Source: Muribaculaceae bacterium
GTDB lineage: Bacteria; Bacteroidota; Bacteroidia; Bacteroidales; Muribaculaceae
Assembly (NCBI GenBank): GCA_017626045.1
Contig: JAGAJP010000019.1
Coordinates: 1 to 64,000, forward strand
Direction: 5' to 3'
DNA length: 64,000 nucleotides
The translations under genes and the position numbers were made by a program. Of the stretch, positions 44,858 through 54,011 are shown in pieces. Position 1 is the first letter of the stretch, and every line of letters starts with the position of its first letter. A model generated the notes under the pieces. It searched no databases and was not told the DNA's origin. It saw nothing but the letters and a program-made list of their open reading frames with translations.

Positions 44858-45760
44858 ATGGAAGAAATCAAAACTGAAAATCATCGCGCCGGTTTCGTCA
44901 ACATCGTGGGAAACCCCAACGTGGGTAAGTCCACGCTTATGAACGACCTCGTGGGCGAACGTATCTCAATCATAACCTCTAAGGCGCAGACCACCCGACA
45001 TAGGATCATGGGCATCGTCAACACCCCCGACTACCAGATCGTATACAGCGACACTCCGGGAGTGCTGAAGCCAAAATACAAACTGCAGGAGTCGATGCTC
45101 GAGTTTTCTGAAGGAGCACTCACCGACGCCGACATCCTCCTCTATGTCACCGACGTGGTGGAAGATCCCGAGAAAAACAAAGACTATCTCGACCGCGTGG
45201 CGAAGGAGACTATTCCGGTGATTCTCGTCATCAACAAGGTGGATCTCCTGAAAGACAACACCGAGCTCGAGGCTCTCGTGGAGGCTTGGAAAAAGCGTCT
45301 CCCCAACGCCGAGATTTTCCCGGTCAGCGCTAAGGAACATTTCAACGTCGACAACCTCAAGGCGAGAATTGTGGAGCTTCTGCCCCCGTCGCCACCTTTC
45401 TTCGGTAAGGACGCACTAACCGACAAGCCAATGCGCTTCTTCGTAACCGAAATCATCCGCGAGAAACTCCTCCTCAACTACGACAAGGAGATTCCCTACT
45501 CCGCGGAGGTGCTCGTGGAGAAATTCGACGAGAAGGAGAAGTCTATCCACATCATGGCGGTCATATACGTGGAGCGCGACTCCCAGAAGGGAATCCTCAT
45601 AGGAAGAGGTGGCGAGAAAATCAAGAAGGTCGGCATCGAGGCCCGTCAGGACATCGAGAGATTTTTCGACAAGAAGGTTTATCTCGAGCTTTTCGTGAAG
45701 GTGGAGAAAGACTGGCGAAACCGCGAGAGCAAGCTTCGCCAGTTCGGATACATTGAATAA
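44858..45760 (+). CDS. era: GTPase Era
   Basis: Era is an essential GTPase that binds 16S rRNA near its 3' end during 30S assembly. The 300-residue protein has G1 GNPNVGKST, G3 DTPG and G4 NKVD, and a C-terminal KH domain with GILIGRGGEKIKKVG. Der follows 111 bases downstream, separated by a dispersed repeat. In many Bacteroidales era and der lie directly behind fabH, but here fabH is 33 kb away, so the cluster has been split. Confidence 0.98.
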   Translation: MEEIKTENHRAGFVNIVGNPNVGKSTLMNDLVGERISIITSKAQTTRHRIMGIVNTPDYQIVYSDTPGVLKPKYKLQESMLEFSEGALTDADILLYVTDVVEDPEKNKDYLDRVAKETIPVILVINKVDLLKDNTELEALVEAWKKRLPNAEIFPVSAKEHFNVDNLKARIVELLPPSPPFFGKDALTDKPMRFFVTEIIREKLLLNYDKEIPYSAEVLVEKFDEKEKSIHIMAVIYVERDSQKGILIGRGGEKIKKVGIEARQDIERFFDKKVYLELFVKVEKDWRNRESKLRQFGYIE

Positions 45761-45871
45761 AATGCATAATGCTTAATCAATGCATAATGCATAATTCATA
45801 ATGCATAATTCCAGCCGAGTCGCGAAGCCAATTATGCATTATGCATTATGAATTATGAATTAAATAAAACT
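45761..45871. repeat. Dispersed AT-rich inverted repeat, copy 4
   Basis: Left arm ATGCATAATGCATAATTCATAATGC (45780-45808), core CCGAGTCGCGAAGCC, right arm AATTATGCATTATGCATTATGAATT. The right end provides an in-frame ATG AAT TAT GAA TTA before der. The core is the near-exact complement of the one at 49663. Confidence 0.72.
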
Positions 45872-47188
45872 ATGAGCAAGTTAGTAGCAATTGTAGGGCG
45901 GCCGAATGTGGGTAAGTCCACACTCTTCAACCGTTTGACGCAGACAAGGGCCGCAATCGTAGACGACACTTCGGGCACTACCCGCGACCGCCAGTATGGA
46001 AAGGTGGACTGGGAAGGACAGGAATTCTCTATCGTCGACACCGGCGGTTGGGTGGTGAACTCCGATGATGTGTTTGAGGAGGAAATCAACAAGCAGGTGC
46101 ACATCGCTATCGAGGAGGCGGACGTTATTCTCTTCGTGGTGGACGCATCCGTGGGTGTGACAGACCTCGACGACAAGGTGGCGGCTATACTCCGCCGCAG
46201 TAAAAAACCGGTGATTCTCGTCGCCAACAAGGAAGACAAGAGCGATTCGAGATACAATGTGCCCGAGTTCTATTCCCTCGGTCTCGGTGACCCCGTGGAG
46301 GTGTCGTCTGCCAACGGGTCCGGAACCGGCGACCTTCTCGACGAGGTGATCAAGGATTTCCCGGACACTCCCGACAATGACGACGCCGACAAGGACATCG
46401 CCAAGTTCGCCATCGTAGGGAGGCCGAACGCCGGAAAATCCTCGCTTATCAATGCTTTCATCGGCGAGGAGCGACACATCGTGACCGACATCGCCGGCAC
46501 CACCCGCGACTCAATCTATCACCGATACAATAAATTCGGTTTCGACTTCTATCTCGTCGACACTGCCGGAATCCGCAAGAAGCAGAAGGTCAACGAGGAT
46601 ATCGAGTATTACTCGGTTATCAGGTCAATCCGCGCCATCGAGGCATCCGACGTCTGCATCTTGATGATCGACGCCACACGTGGCATCGAGGGGCAGGACG
46701 CCAACATTTTCTCCCTCATCCAGAAAAACAAGAAGGGGCTCGTGGTGTGTGTCAACAAGTGGGACATCGCCGAAGACCGAAGCCTCGAGGCTCAGAAACG
46801 CTTCGAGACGGCAATCCGAAACAAGTTCGCGCCGTTTACCGACTTCCCGGTGATTTTCGCCTCCGCGCTCACAAAGCAGAGAATATACAACGTGCTGGAG
46901 ACAGCCGCGAAGGTGTATGAAAACCGCCGCCGAGTGATTCCCACATCTCAGCTAAACACATATATGCTCGAGGAGATTGCCGTCACACCTCCACCCAGCA
47001 ACAAGGGCAAGTTTGTGAAAATCAAATACGTCACTATGCTGAAGGATTCCGTTATCCCCACATTCGTGTTCTTCTGCAACCTTCCCCAGTGGGTGAAGGA
47101 GCCATACCGCCGGTTTCTTGAAAACAAGATCCGCGCCAAGTGGGACTTCTCCGGAACCCCCATCCAGATCTTCATGCGCGAGAAATAA
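45872..47188 (+). CDS. der: GTPase Der (EngA)
   Basis: Der has two tandem GTPase domains and acts in 50S subunit assembly. From the ATG at 45872 it has 438 residues, with G1 motifs GRPNVGKST (about residue 9) and GRPNAGKSS (about residue 184), DTGG and DTAG G3 motifs, and a KH-like C-terminal domain. The frame is open eight codons upstream (MNYELNKT), but those codons come from the dispersed repeat, and [16 protein letters not shown] is the family N-terminus. A strong terminator follows. Confidence 0.97.
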   Translation: MSKLVAIVGRPNVGKSTLFNRLTQTRAAIVDDTSGTTRDRQYGKVDWEGQEFSIVDTGGWVVNSDDVFEEEINKQVHIAIEEADVILFVVDASVGVTDLDDKVAAILRRSKKPVILVANKEDKSDSRYNVPEFYSLGLGDPVEVSSANGSGTGDLLDEVIKDFPDTPDNDDADKDIAKFAIVGRPNAGKSSLINAFIGEERHIVTDIAGTTRDSIYHRYNKFGFDFYLVDTAGIRKKQKVNEDIEYYSVIRSIRAIEASDVCILMIDATRGIEGQDANIFSLIQKNKKGLVVCVNKWDIAEDRSLEAQKRFETAIRNKFAPFTDFPVIFASALTKQRIYNVLETAAKVYENRRRVIPTSQLNTYMLEEIAVTPPPSNKGKFVKIKYVTMLKDSVIPTFVFFCNLPQWVKEPYRRFLENKIRAKWDFSGTPIQIFMREK

Positions 47189-47211
47189 CCTCGAAATATG
47201 AATAAAAAAAT

Positions 47212-47243
47212 CCTCCGCGTCCCGATGGATGCGGAGGTTTTTT
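47212..47243 (+). terminator. Terminator of der
   Basis: CCTCCGC pairs with GCGGAGG and is followed by TTTTTTAT, 24 bases after the stop codon. Confidence 0.88.
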
Positions 47244-47293
47244 ATGAATCTTGGAAGGAATTGGATTTATGAATGACTGCGAATCAAGATGAA

Positions 47294-47464
47294 CTAATTA
47301 CTTGAGCATTGTATGATTGACCGATTGGTTAACCAGTATGAGGAGGCGACAGGCACGATGAACCGTTTGCCACTGCATTCTGTAGGCAGTTCTGCGCCGC
47401 TTTCAATCAGCCCCGATTCCGGGTTTATGAGCAACTGAATGTATTGCCCGATGTCGAATAGCAT
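47294..47464 (-). CDS. Small divergent ORF, 56 codons, unknown
   Basis: An ATG at 47464 opens a frame of 56 residues starting MLFDIGQYIQLLINPESGLI and ending before TAG at 47296-47294. It is divergent from the toxin-antitoxin remnant, with the inverted-repeat operator between them. I do not recognise it. It could be a small protein of the same lost element or a chance frame. Confidence 0.35.
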   Translation of the reverse strand: MLFDIGQYIQLLINPESGLIESGAELPTECSGKRFIVPVASSYWLTNRSIIQCSSN

Positions 47465-47490
47465 GATGATTTGAAAAACAATACATGTTT

Positions 47491-47526
47491 ATTTCACCAT
47501 TAAGTGAAATATTTGTTGTACCTTTG
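47491..47526 (+). promoter_or_regulatory. Operator-like inverted repeat and -7 element of the toxin-antitoxin locus
   Basis: ATTTCAC-CATTAA-GTGAAAT (47491-47510) is a perfect 7-bp inverted repeat lying just upstream of TACCTTTG (47519-47526), where the -33 region would be. This is the position expected of an antitoxin autoregulation site. Confidence 0.6.
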
Positions 47527-47558
47527 CGTTATAATATCAAACGCCAATATACAGGACC

Positions 47559-47826
47559 ATGAGCGAAGTGGAATTATATCTTATCCAAGACGGCGAGAAC
47601 TGCACAATCTATACTTTGCAGTTTCTTCGTGATCTTGTCAGATAAGATACTCGTATTGGGTAATGGAGGAGTGAAAACATCTCAGCGATATGAAGACGAC
47701 ACTCTCCTTAATGGATATGTGATGACCTTGCAAAAATTCGAGAAACTACTCAGACAGGAAGTAGCCAACGGCAACGTGAATATTACAGAATCGACAATAG
47801 AAACCGACAATATATTTGAGCTATGA
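47559..47826 (+). pseudogene. Broken RelE/HigB-like toxin gene
   Basis: The ATG at 47559 starts MSEVELYLIQDGENCTIYTL and stops after 28 codons. An overlapping frame, one base on, reads LSDKILVLGNGGVKTSQRYE to the end at 47826. Intact relatives of this family, as I recall them, are about 130 residues and join these two parts through a ~60-residue middle section that is absent here. The remains therefore show an internal deletion with a frameshift. The 3' end overlaps the antitoxin ATG by 4 bases. Confidence 0.72.
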
Positions 47827-48089
47827 AGCGTACTTCCAAGACACTCGAAGAGATGCTCGGTCCAATTCCGGCAAACGTTCAGGCAGAAGTCGACCTCTCT
47901 TTTGAAATATCCGACCGCATTGATGCCCTTATGCGGCAACGTGGCTTATCGAAGAAACAGTTTGCCGATGCACTCGGACGCCGTCCGAGCGAAATCACAA
48001 AATGGCTGAGCGGTCAGCATAATTTCACCATCGCTACTCTCGCCATGCTTTCCTCCTTCTTCGGTCAGCCGATTATTACGGTTAGTTAA
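47823..48089 (+). CDS. XRE-family antitoxin
   Basis: This 88-residue protein has a helix-turn-helix of the Cro/C1 type (GLSKKQFADALGRRPSEITK then WLSGQHNFTIATL), as in HigA-like antitoxins that neutralise a toxin and repress their own promoter. It is intact, starts at an ATG overlapping the toxin frame (ATGA), and an inverted-repeat operator is at the locus promoter. With the toxin broken, it may be an orphan repressor. It could still bind toxins of related loci, which is inference. Confidence 0.82.
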   Translation: MKRTSKTLEEMLGPIPANVQAEVDLSFEISDRIDALMRQRGLSKKQFADALGRRPSEITKWLSGQHNFTIATLAMLSSFFGQPIITVS

Positions 48090-48097
48090 AATCGGCT

Positions 48098-48298
48098 ATG
48101 AATAATATTATGGCAAGCAAGGCAATTAAATTTTTGGAGGAACATCAGAGCGAGACTCTTCCGCGGTTTGCAGAAGAAGCCGCATGGCGCAAGGAAAATG
48201 CAGGTTGGCTCCGCTGGTCGCGTCAGCTTGCCGTAACCCTTATAGGCTATATGCAGGACAACGGCCTCAAAAGAGCCGACCTCGCTTCCTCTATCTGA
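48098..48298 (+). pseudogene. Truncated second XRE-type antitoxin
   Basis: A 66-residue frame starts MNNIMASKAIKFLEEHQSET and ends in GYMQDNGLKRADLASSI. Related Bacteroidales proteins continue at this point into the rest of a helix-turn-helix, so the DNA-binding half is missing. It lies 8 bases after the intact antitoxin gene and is probably decayed. Confidence 0.55.
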
Positions 48299-48484
48299 AT
48301 TCATTCGCAGAGTCGATTTCTATTCCACAATAGCTTTGGATCTCTGGAGACGCCCGCAAGCGGGCTATGCGGGGATCTAAGACTTAGGAGCTATGGGTAA
48401 TGCTGAGGAAGGGGGGTATTTTACGGGGTCGTGCTTTTTGTCTTCGTTGCCTTATATGACATAATGGAATAGGCTCAATCGAAA

Positions 48485-48520
48485 AAAACGTCTATCCATT
48501 TTTAAGATGAATAGACGTTT
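48485..48520 (-). terminator. Terminator of ychF
   Basis: AAACGTCTAT pairs with ATAGACGTTT, with a partial inner stem, 26 bases beyond the ychF stop codon. On the minus strand it is followed by a U-run. Confidence 0.75.
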
Positions 48521-48545
48521 TATGTACTTGTTGCCTTGGATGGAA

Positions 48546-49646
<1,101 letters not shown>

Positions 49647-49662
49647 TCAAAATATTTTATTA

Positions 49663-49768
49663 ATTCATAATTCATAATTCATAATGCATAATTGGCTTCG
49701 CGACTCGGCAGGAATTATGCATCGTGAATTATGAATTATGCATTATGAATTATGCATTGATCAAGTAT
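49663..49768. repeat. Dispersed AT-rich inverted repeat, copy 5
   Basis: Arms of ATTCATAATGCATAATT type flank GGCTTCGCGACTCGGCAGG. The right end overlaps the nfnB gene and supplies its last two codons and TAA stop (49750-49758 on the minus strand). Confidence 0.72.
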
Positions 49769-51135
49769 TCATGTATAGCCCGAGCCGCCTTGCGCCCCGC
49801 TCCCATTGCGAGGATTACGGTCGCAGCTCCCGTCACGGCATCGCCGCCGGCGAAGACTCCCGGGCGCGTGGTGCGTCCCTCCTCGTCTGCCACAAGACAC
49901 CCTCTGCGCGTGGTGTCAAGTCCCTTGGTGGTGGACTTGATCAGCGGGTTCGGACTCGTGCCGAGTGCCATGATTACCGCGTCGCAGTCTATCCGGAAGT
50001 TGCTCCCTTCTTTCTCTATCGGCGACCGGCGGCCGCTCTCGTCGGGCTCTCCGAGCGTCATCTCCACGCATTCGATGCCGCAAACCCAGCCTTTCTCATC
50101 CCCCAGCACCCTGACGGGATTGGTGAGCATCCGGAACTCGATGCCCTCTTCCTTGGCGTGGTGCACCTCTTCCTTGCGCGCCGGAAGCTCTGCCTCCGAC
50201 CGGCGGTAGACAATCACTGACTCCGCCCCAAGACGCTTTGCCGTCCTGACGGCGTCCATCGCGACGTTGCCGCCTCCCACCACAACTACCTTTCTTGCAT
50301 CGAACACAGGGGTGTCGTAGCAGCTGTCGTAGCCGTGCATCAGATTGGCGCGTGTGAGATATTCGTTGGCGGAGAACACTCCGTTGAGGTTCTCGCCCTC
50401 AATGCCCATGAAGCGCGGAAGTCCGGCTCCCGTGCCCACGAAGACGGCGTCGTAGCCCTCCTCGTCGAGCAGACGGTCTACCGTCGTGGTGCGACCCACT
50501 ATGACATCGGTCTCGAACTCTACGTCGAGAAGTTTCAGCGACTCTATCTCTTTCTCCACTATCCGGTCCTTGGGGAGTCGGAACTCCGGTATGCCGTAGA
50601 CCAATACGCCTCCGAGCTTGTGGAGTGCCTCGAACACCTTCACTTCGTAGCCCCACTTGGCGAGGTCGCTGGCGCATGCCAGTCCCGCCGGGCCCGACCC
50701 TATGACCGCAACCTTCTTGCCGTTGCGTGCCACGGTGGTCTTTTCTCCTGTCGCGTGCGCTATCTTCCAGTCGCCCACATACCGCTCGAGCTTGCCGATT
50801 GCCACCGGCTCCCCCTTTATGCCCAGCACGCAGCTTCCCTCACACTGGGTCTCCTGCGGACAGACGCGACCGCACACCGACGGAAGCGAGGAGTCTCTCG
50901 AGATAACCTCCGCGGCTTTCGCCTCGTCGCCCTCCGTGAGCGCGTGGATGAACTCCGGTATGCTGATATGCACCGGACAAGCCCCCACGCAGCGGGGATT
51001 CCGGCAGTTGAGACAGCGCGACGCCTCCTTCAGCGCCTCCTCACGGTCGTAGCCGTAACAAACCTCCTTGAAATTGGTGGCGCGCTCGGCGGGATCCTGC
51101 TCCCTCACCGGCACTCTTGGTATTCTTTCAGCCAT
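49750..51135 (-). CDS. nfnB: NADH-dependent ferredoxin:NADP+ oxidoreductase, large subunit (NfnB)
   Basis: NfnB is the NADPH- and FAD-binding, electron-bifurcating subunit of the Nfn transhydrogenase. Annotation pipelines often call it glutamate synthase small subunit. The 461-residue protein has N-terminal cysteines for two [4Fe-4S] clusters (CLNCRNPRCVGACP at residues 41-54 and CGRVCPQETQCEGSC at 88-102), FAD-binding VAVIGSGPAGLACAS, YGIPEFRLPK, and NADP-binding VVVVGGGNVAMDAVRTAKRLG followed by VYRRSEAELPAR. Its start overlaps the end of nfnA by 8 bases. No glutamate synthase large subunit is near. The 3' end lies in a dispersed repeat. Confidence 0.85.
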   Translation of the reverse strand: MAERIPRVPVREQDPAERATNFKEVCYGYDREEALKEASRCLNCRNPRCVGACPVHISIPEFIHALTEGDEAKAAEVISRDSSLPSVCGRVCPQETQCEGSCVLGIKGEPVAIGKLERYVGDWKIAHATGEKTTVARNGKKVAVIGSGPAGLACASDLAKWGYEVKVFEALHKLGGVLVYGIPEFRLPKDRIVEKEIESLKLLDVEFETDVIVGRTTTVDRLLDEEGYDAVFVGTGAGLPRFMGIEGENLNGVFSANEYLTRANLMHGYDSCYDTPVFDARKVVVVGGGNVAMDAVRTAKRLGAESVIVYRRSEAELPARKEEVHHAKEEGIEFRMLTNPVRVLGDEKGWVCGIECVEMTLGEPDESGRRSPIEKEGSNFRIDCDAVIMALGTSPNPLIKSTTKGLDTTRRGCLVADEEGRTTRPGVFAGGDAVTGAATVILAMGAGRKAARAIHEYLINA

Positions 51136-51982
51136 GACATTTGCATTTATGGGTTTCAGGATTGGTCTTCGGGTTGTTGCGGAAGAGGTTCTGCCTCCTC
51201 ATCGCCTCGTCGAAGTCCACAAGCCATGCGTCAAACTCCGGTCCCTCCACGCAGGTGAAGCGTGTCTCGCCTCCTACCGTAACGCGGCAGGCGCCGCACA
51301 TCCCGGTGCCGTCCACCATCAAGGCGTTGAGGCTCACCACGGCAGGAAGGTCATGACGCTTCGCACACAGGGTGGCGAATTTCATCATGATCATGGGGCC
51401 GATGATCACGCATCGGTCATATTTCTTTCCCTGACGGTCCATCAGGTCGTCCATCAGCGCCGGAACCATTCCGTGGAACCCCGCGCTTCCGTCGTCGGTG
51501 CAGAGATGCACGTTGGCTACCTCCTTCATCTCGTCGACGTATGTGAAGAGGTCGGCGGTCTTGGCTCCGATCACCACATCGGCGGTGACGCCGTGCTCCT
51601 TCAGCCATTTCGCCTGCGGATACACCGGTGCCGTCCCGACACCTCCTGCCACGAAGAGAATCCGCAGACCCTCCAGTTCCTTATCGGTGAGGTCGGTGAG
51701 GTCCGAAGGCTTCCCGAGCGGGCCCGCGAAGTCCGCGAAACTGTCTCCCTCATTCAGGGAATTGATCTTGTCGGTTGAGACGCCGATGCTCTGGGTCACT
51801 ATCGTCACAGTGCCCTGTTCACGGTCGTAGTCGCAGATGGTGAGCGGTATACGCTCCCCGTATTCGTCCGTGCGTACGATGACGAACTGCCCCGGAAGTG
51901 CCGACTCCGCCACTCGCGGCGCGTGAACCTTCATCTCCGTGATGTTGGCTGATAGGTTGCGTTTGCTTTCAATCCTGAACAT
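51128..51982 (-). CDS. nfnA: NADH-dependent ferredoxin:NADP+ oxidoreductase, small subunit (NfnA)
   Basis: NfnA is a PyrK-like flavoprotein that oxidises NADH and passes electrons through a [2Fe-2S] cluster. The 284-residue protein has a FAD domain (GQFVIVRTDEYGERIPLTI), an NAD domain (LFVAGGVGTAPVYP), and the cluster motif Asp224-x4-Cys229-x2-Cys232-x11-Cys244 (DGTGMCGACRVTVGG). An Asp ligand in this position is the feature of structurally studied NfnA, whereas PyrK uses four cysteines. The gene precedes nfnB in an overlapping pair and has a full consensus promoter. Confidence 0.85.
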   Translation of the reverse strand: MFRIESKRNLSANITEMKVHAPRVAESALPGQFVIVRTDEYGERIPLTICDYDREQGTVTIVTQSIGVSTDKINSLNEGDSFADFAGPLGKPSDLTDLTDKELEGLRILFVAGGVGTAPVYPQAKWLKEHGVTADVVIGAKTADLFTYVDEMKEVANVHLCTDDGSAGFHGMVPALMDDLMDRQGKKYDRCVIIGPMIMMKFATLCAKRHDLPAVVSLNALMVDGTGMCGACRVTVGGETRFTCVEGPEFDAWLVDFDEAMRRQNLFRNNPKTNPETHKCKCHG

Positions 51983-52074
51983 TGTCTTTGCGTTTGATTG
52001 TTTCTTTCTTCTTTTTCCGGCGCGACGCCCGTTTACCTTTTCCGGATTCCCCGACGCACCGCTTATTTTTGTGC

Positions 52075-52106
52075 AAATTTAACTTAATTATGGGATTATT
52101 GCAAAT
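52075..52106 (-). promoter_or_regulatory. nfnAB promoter
   Basis: On the minus strand TTTG (52106-52103), 20 bases, then TAAATTTG (52082-52075). The start codon is 92 bases downstream of the -7 element. Confidence 0.75.
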
Positions 52107-52144
52107 TTATGCCCCGGAAATTAGGAAAACACACTAAAATCAGT

Positions 52145-52152
52145 TATTTTTG
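52145..52152 (+). promoter_or_regulatory. -7 element for yqeY-serS
   Basis: TATTTTTG fits the -7 consensus and lies 60 bases before the yqeY ATG. No clear TTTG is seen upstream. Confidence 0.45.
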
Positions 52153-52212
52153 CAGTTTGAATCGCAATCAGCAAGTGGATTATCCCCGCTTGCAATTAAC
52201 AACTCTTACGAA

Positions 52213-52662
52213 ATGTCGCTTTTTGATACTGTGTCGGCCGATATCCAGGCCGCAATGAAAGCCCGCGAGAAAGTTCGCCTCGAGGCGCTCCGCGGAGCCA
52301 AGAAGGAATTTCTTGAAGCCAGGACCGCGCCCGGCGCCAACGGTGAGCTATCCGACGACCAGGCTGTGAAGATTCTTATGAAGATGGTGAAGCAGCGCAA
52401 GGAAAGCGCCCGGATCTATCAGGAAAACAACCGCGCGGAACTCGCCGACAACGAGCTCGCCGAGGCTGCCGTGCTCGAGGAGTATCTCCCCAAGCAGCTC
52501 TCGCCCGAGGAGCTCGAGAAGGAACTCCGCGCCATCATCGCCGAGACCGGTGCCTCCTCCGCAAAGGAGATGGGTAAGGTGATGGGTGTCGCTACAAAGC
52601 GTCTCGCCGGACGTGCCGACGGCCGCTCTATCCAGGCGGTGGTCAAGCAGCTGCTCCAGTGA
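52213..52662 (+). CDS. yqeY: GatB/YqeY-domain protein
   Basis: This 149-residue helical protein matches the YqeY family, which is related to the tRNA-binding tail domain of GatB. Features are MSLFDTVSADIQAAMKAREK, LRGAKKEFLEARTAPG, LPKQLSPEELEKELRAIIAE and KEMGKVMGVATKRLAGRADG near the end. Family members may take part in amidotransferase-linked tRNA steps, but the function is not proven. The open frame runs 21 codons further upstream across the -7 element, so the ATG at 52213 is chosen. serS follows 32 bases downstream. Confidence 0.93.
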   Translation: MSLFDTVSADIQAAMKAREKVRLEALRGAKKEFLEARTAPGANGELSDDQAVKILMKMVKQRKESARIYQENNRAELADNELAEAAVLEEYLPKQLSPEELEKELRAIIAETGASSAKEMGKVMGVATKRLAGRADGRSIQAVVKQLLQ

Positions 52663-52694
52663 TTTTGAATGTTGAATGCTCAATTTTGATTTAG

Positions 52695-53966
52695 ATGTTA
52701 CAGTTAAGCGTGATAAAGGCTGATCCCGAGTTTGTGATCAGCAGGCTCGCGGTCAAGGGCTTTGACGGCAGGGCTGTGATAACGGAAGTGCTCGAGATCG
52801 ACGCGGAGCGTCGCGCCCTCCAGCAGAAGACCGAGGCTGACTCCGCCCGTCTCAACAAGCTGGCGAAGTCTATCGGCGCCCTTATGAAGGATGGAAAGAA
52901 AGAGGAGGCGGAGGCTGCCAAAAACGAAGTGGCGCGCATAAAGGGCGAGACCGCAGGGCTGCAGGACCGCCTCGCGGAGTGCGAGCACAAGATGACGGAA
53001 CTCCTCCTCACTGTCCCCAACCTGCCATACGAGGGTGTGCCCGAGGGTCTCACCGCGGAAGACAACGTGGTGGAGAAGACCGGAGGCGTAATTCCCGAAC
53101 TCCCGGCCGACGCCCTTCCCCACTGGGAGCTCGCGAAGAAATACAATATCATCGATTTCGAGATGGGCGTGAAGGTTACCGGAGCCGGTTTCCCGTTCTA
53201 TATCGGTAAGGGCGCCCGCCTGCAGCGTGCGCTCCAGCAGTTCTTCCTCGACGAGGCGTGGGCTGCCGGATACGTGGAGGTGGAGCCTCCGTTTGTGGTC
53301 AACGAGGCTTCCGGCTACGGCACCGGTCAGCTCCCCGACAAGGAGGGACAGATGTATTACGTGAATCTCGACAACCTGTATCTCATCCCGACCGCAGAGG
53401 TTCCCGTCACCAACATCTATCGCGACGTGATCATCCCCGAGGCTGAGCTCCCCAAGAAAAACTGCGCATACTCCCCGTGCTGGCGCCGCGAGGCGGGCAG
53501 CTACGGCAAGGACGTGCGCGGTCTCAACCGCCTGCATCAGTTCGACAAGGTGGAGATCGTGCGCATCGAGCGCCCCGAGGATTCTTACGCGGCTCTCGAG
53601 GAGATGAAAGACCATGTGCAGGGTCTGCTCGAAAAACTCGGTCTCCCCTGGCACATCCTGCGCCTATGCGGCGGCGACATGAGTTTCACGTCGGCAATTA
53701 CTTTCGATTTCGAGGTCTTCAGCGCCGCACAGAAGCGCTGGCTCGAGGTGAGCTCGGTGTCTAACTTCGAGACTTACCAGGCAAACCGCCTCAAATGCCG
53801 TTACCGTGGTGCCGACAAGAAGATTCATCTCTGCCACACGCTCAACGGAAGCGCACTCGCTCTCCCCCGCATCGTGGCTGCCCTCCTCGAGAACTTCCAG
53901 ACCCCCGATGGCATCATAGTCCCCGAATGCCTCCGTAAATACACCGGTTTCGACATTATCAACTAA
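52695..53966 (+). CDS. serS: Seryl-tRNA synthetase
   Basis: SerRS is a class II synthetase that charges tRNA-Ser and tRNA-Sec. The 423-residue protein opens with the long antiparallel coiled coil (about residues 30-105) that grips the tRNA variable arm. It then has class II motif 2 (CWRREAGSYGKDVRGLNRLHQFDKVE) and motif 3 (LNGSALALPRIVAALLEN), plus the serine pocket region PTAEVPVTNIYRD. The start ATG at 52695 gives the family N-terminus MLQLSVIKADPEFVISRLAVK. It is co-directional with yqeY and the genes downstream. Confidence 0.98.
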   Translation: MLQLSVIKADPEFVISRLAVKGFDGRAVITEVLEIDAERRALQQKTEADSARLNKLAKSIGALMKDGKKEEAEAAKNEVARIKGETAGLQDRLAECEHKMTELLLTVPNLPYEGVPEGLTAEDNVVEKTGGVIPELPADALPHWELAKKYNIIDFEMGVKVTGAGFPFYIGKGARLQRALQQFFLDEAWAAGYVEVEPPFVVNEASGYGTGQLPDKEGQMYYVNLDNLYLIPTAEVPVTNIYRDVIIPEAELPKKNCAYSPCWRREAGSYGKDVRGLNRLHQFDKVEIVRIERPEDSYAALEEMKDHVQGLLEKLGLPWHILRLCGGDMSFTSAITFDFEVFSAAQKRWLEVSSVSNFETYQANRLKCRYRGADKKIHLCHTLNGSALALPRIVAALLENFQTPDGIIVPECLRKYTGFDIIN

Positions 53967-54011
53967 AACAGAATTCTAAATTCTCAATTCTAAATTCTCA
54001 ATTCTTAAAAG

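Noticed and set aside
49750..51135. Glutamate synthase small subunit (GltD)
   Set aside because: There is no GltB-type large subunit. The overlapping partner is NfnA-like with an Asp-ligated [2Fe-2S] motif.
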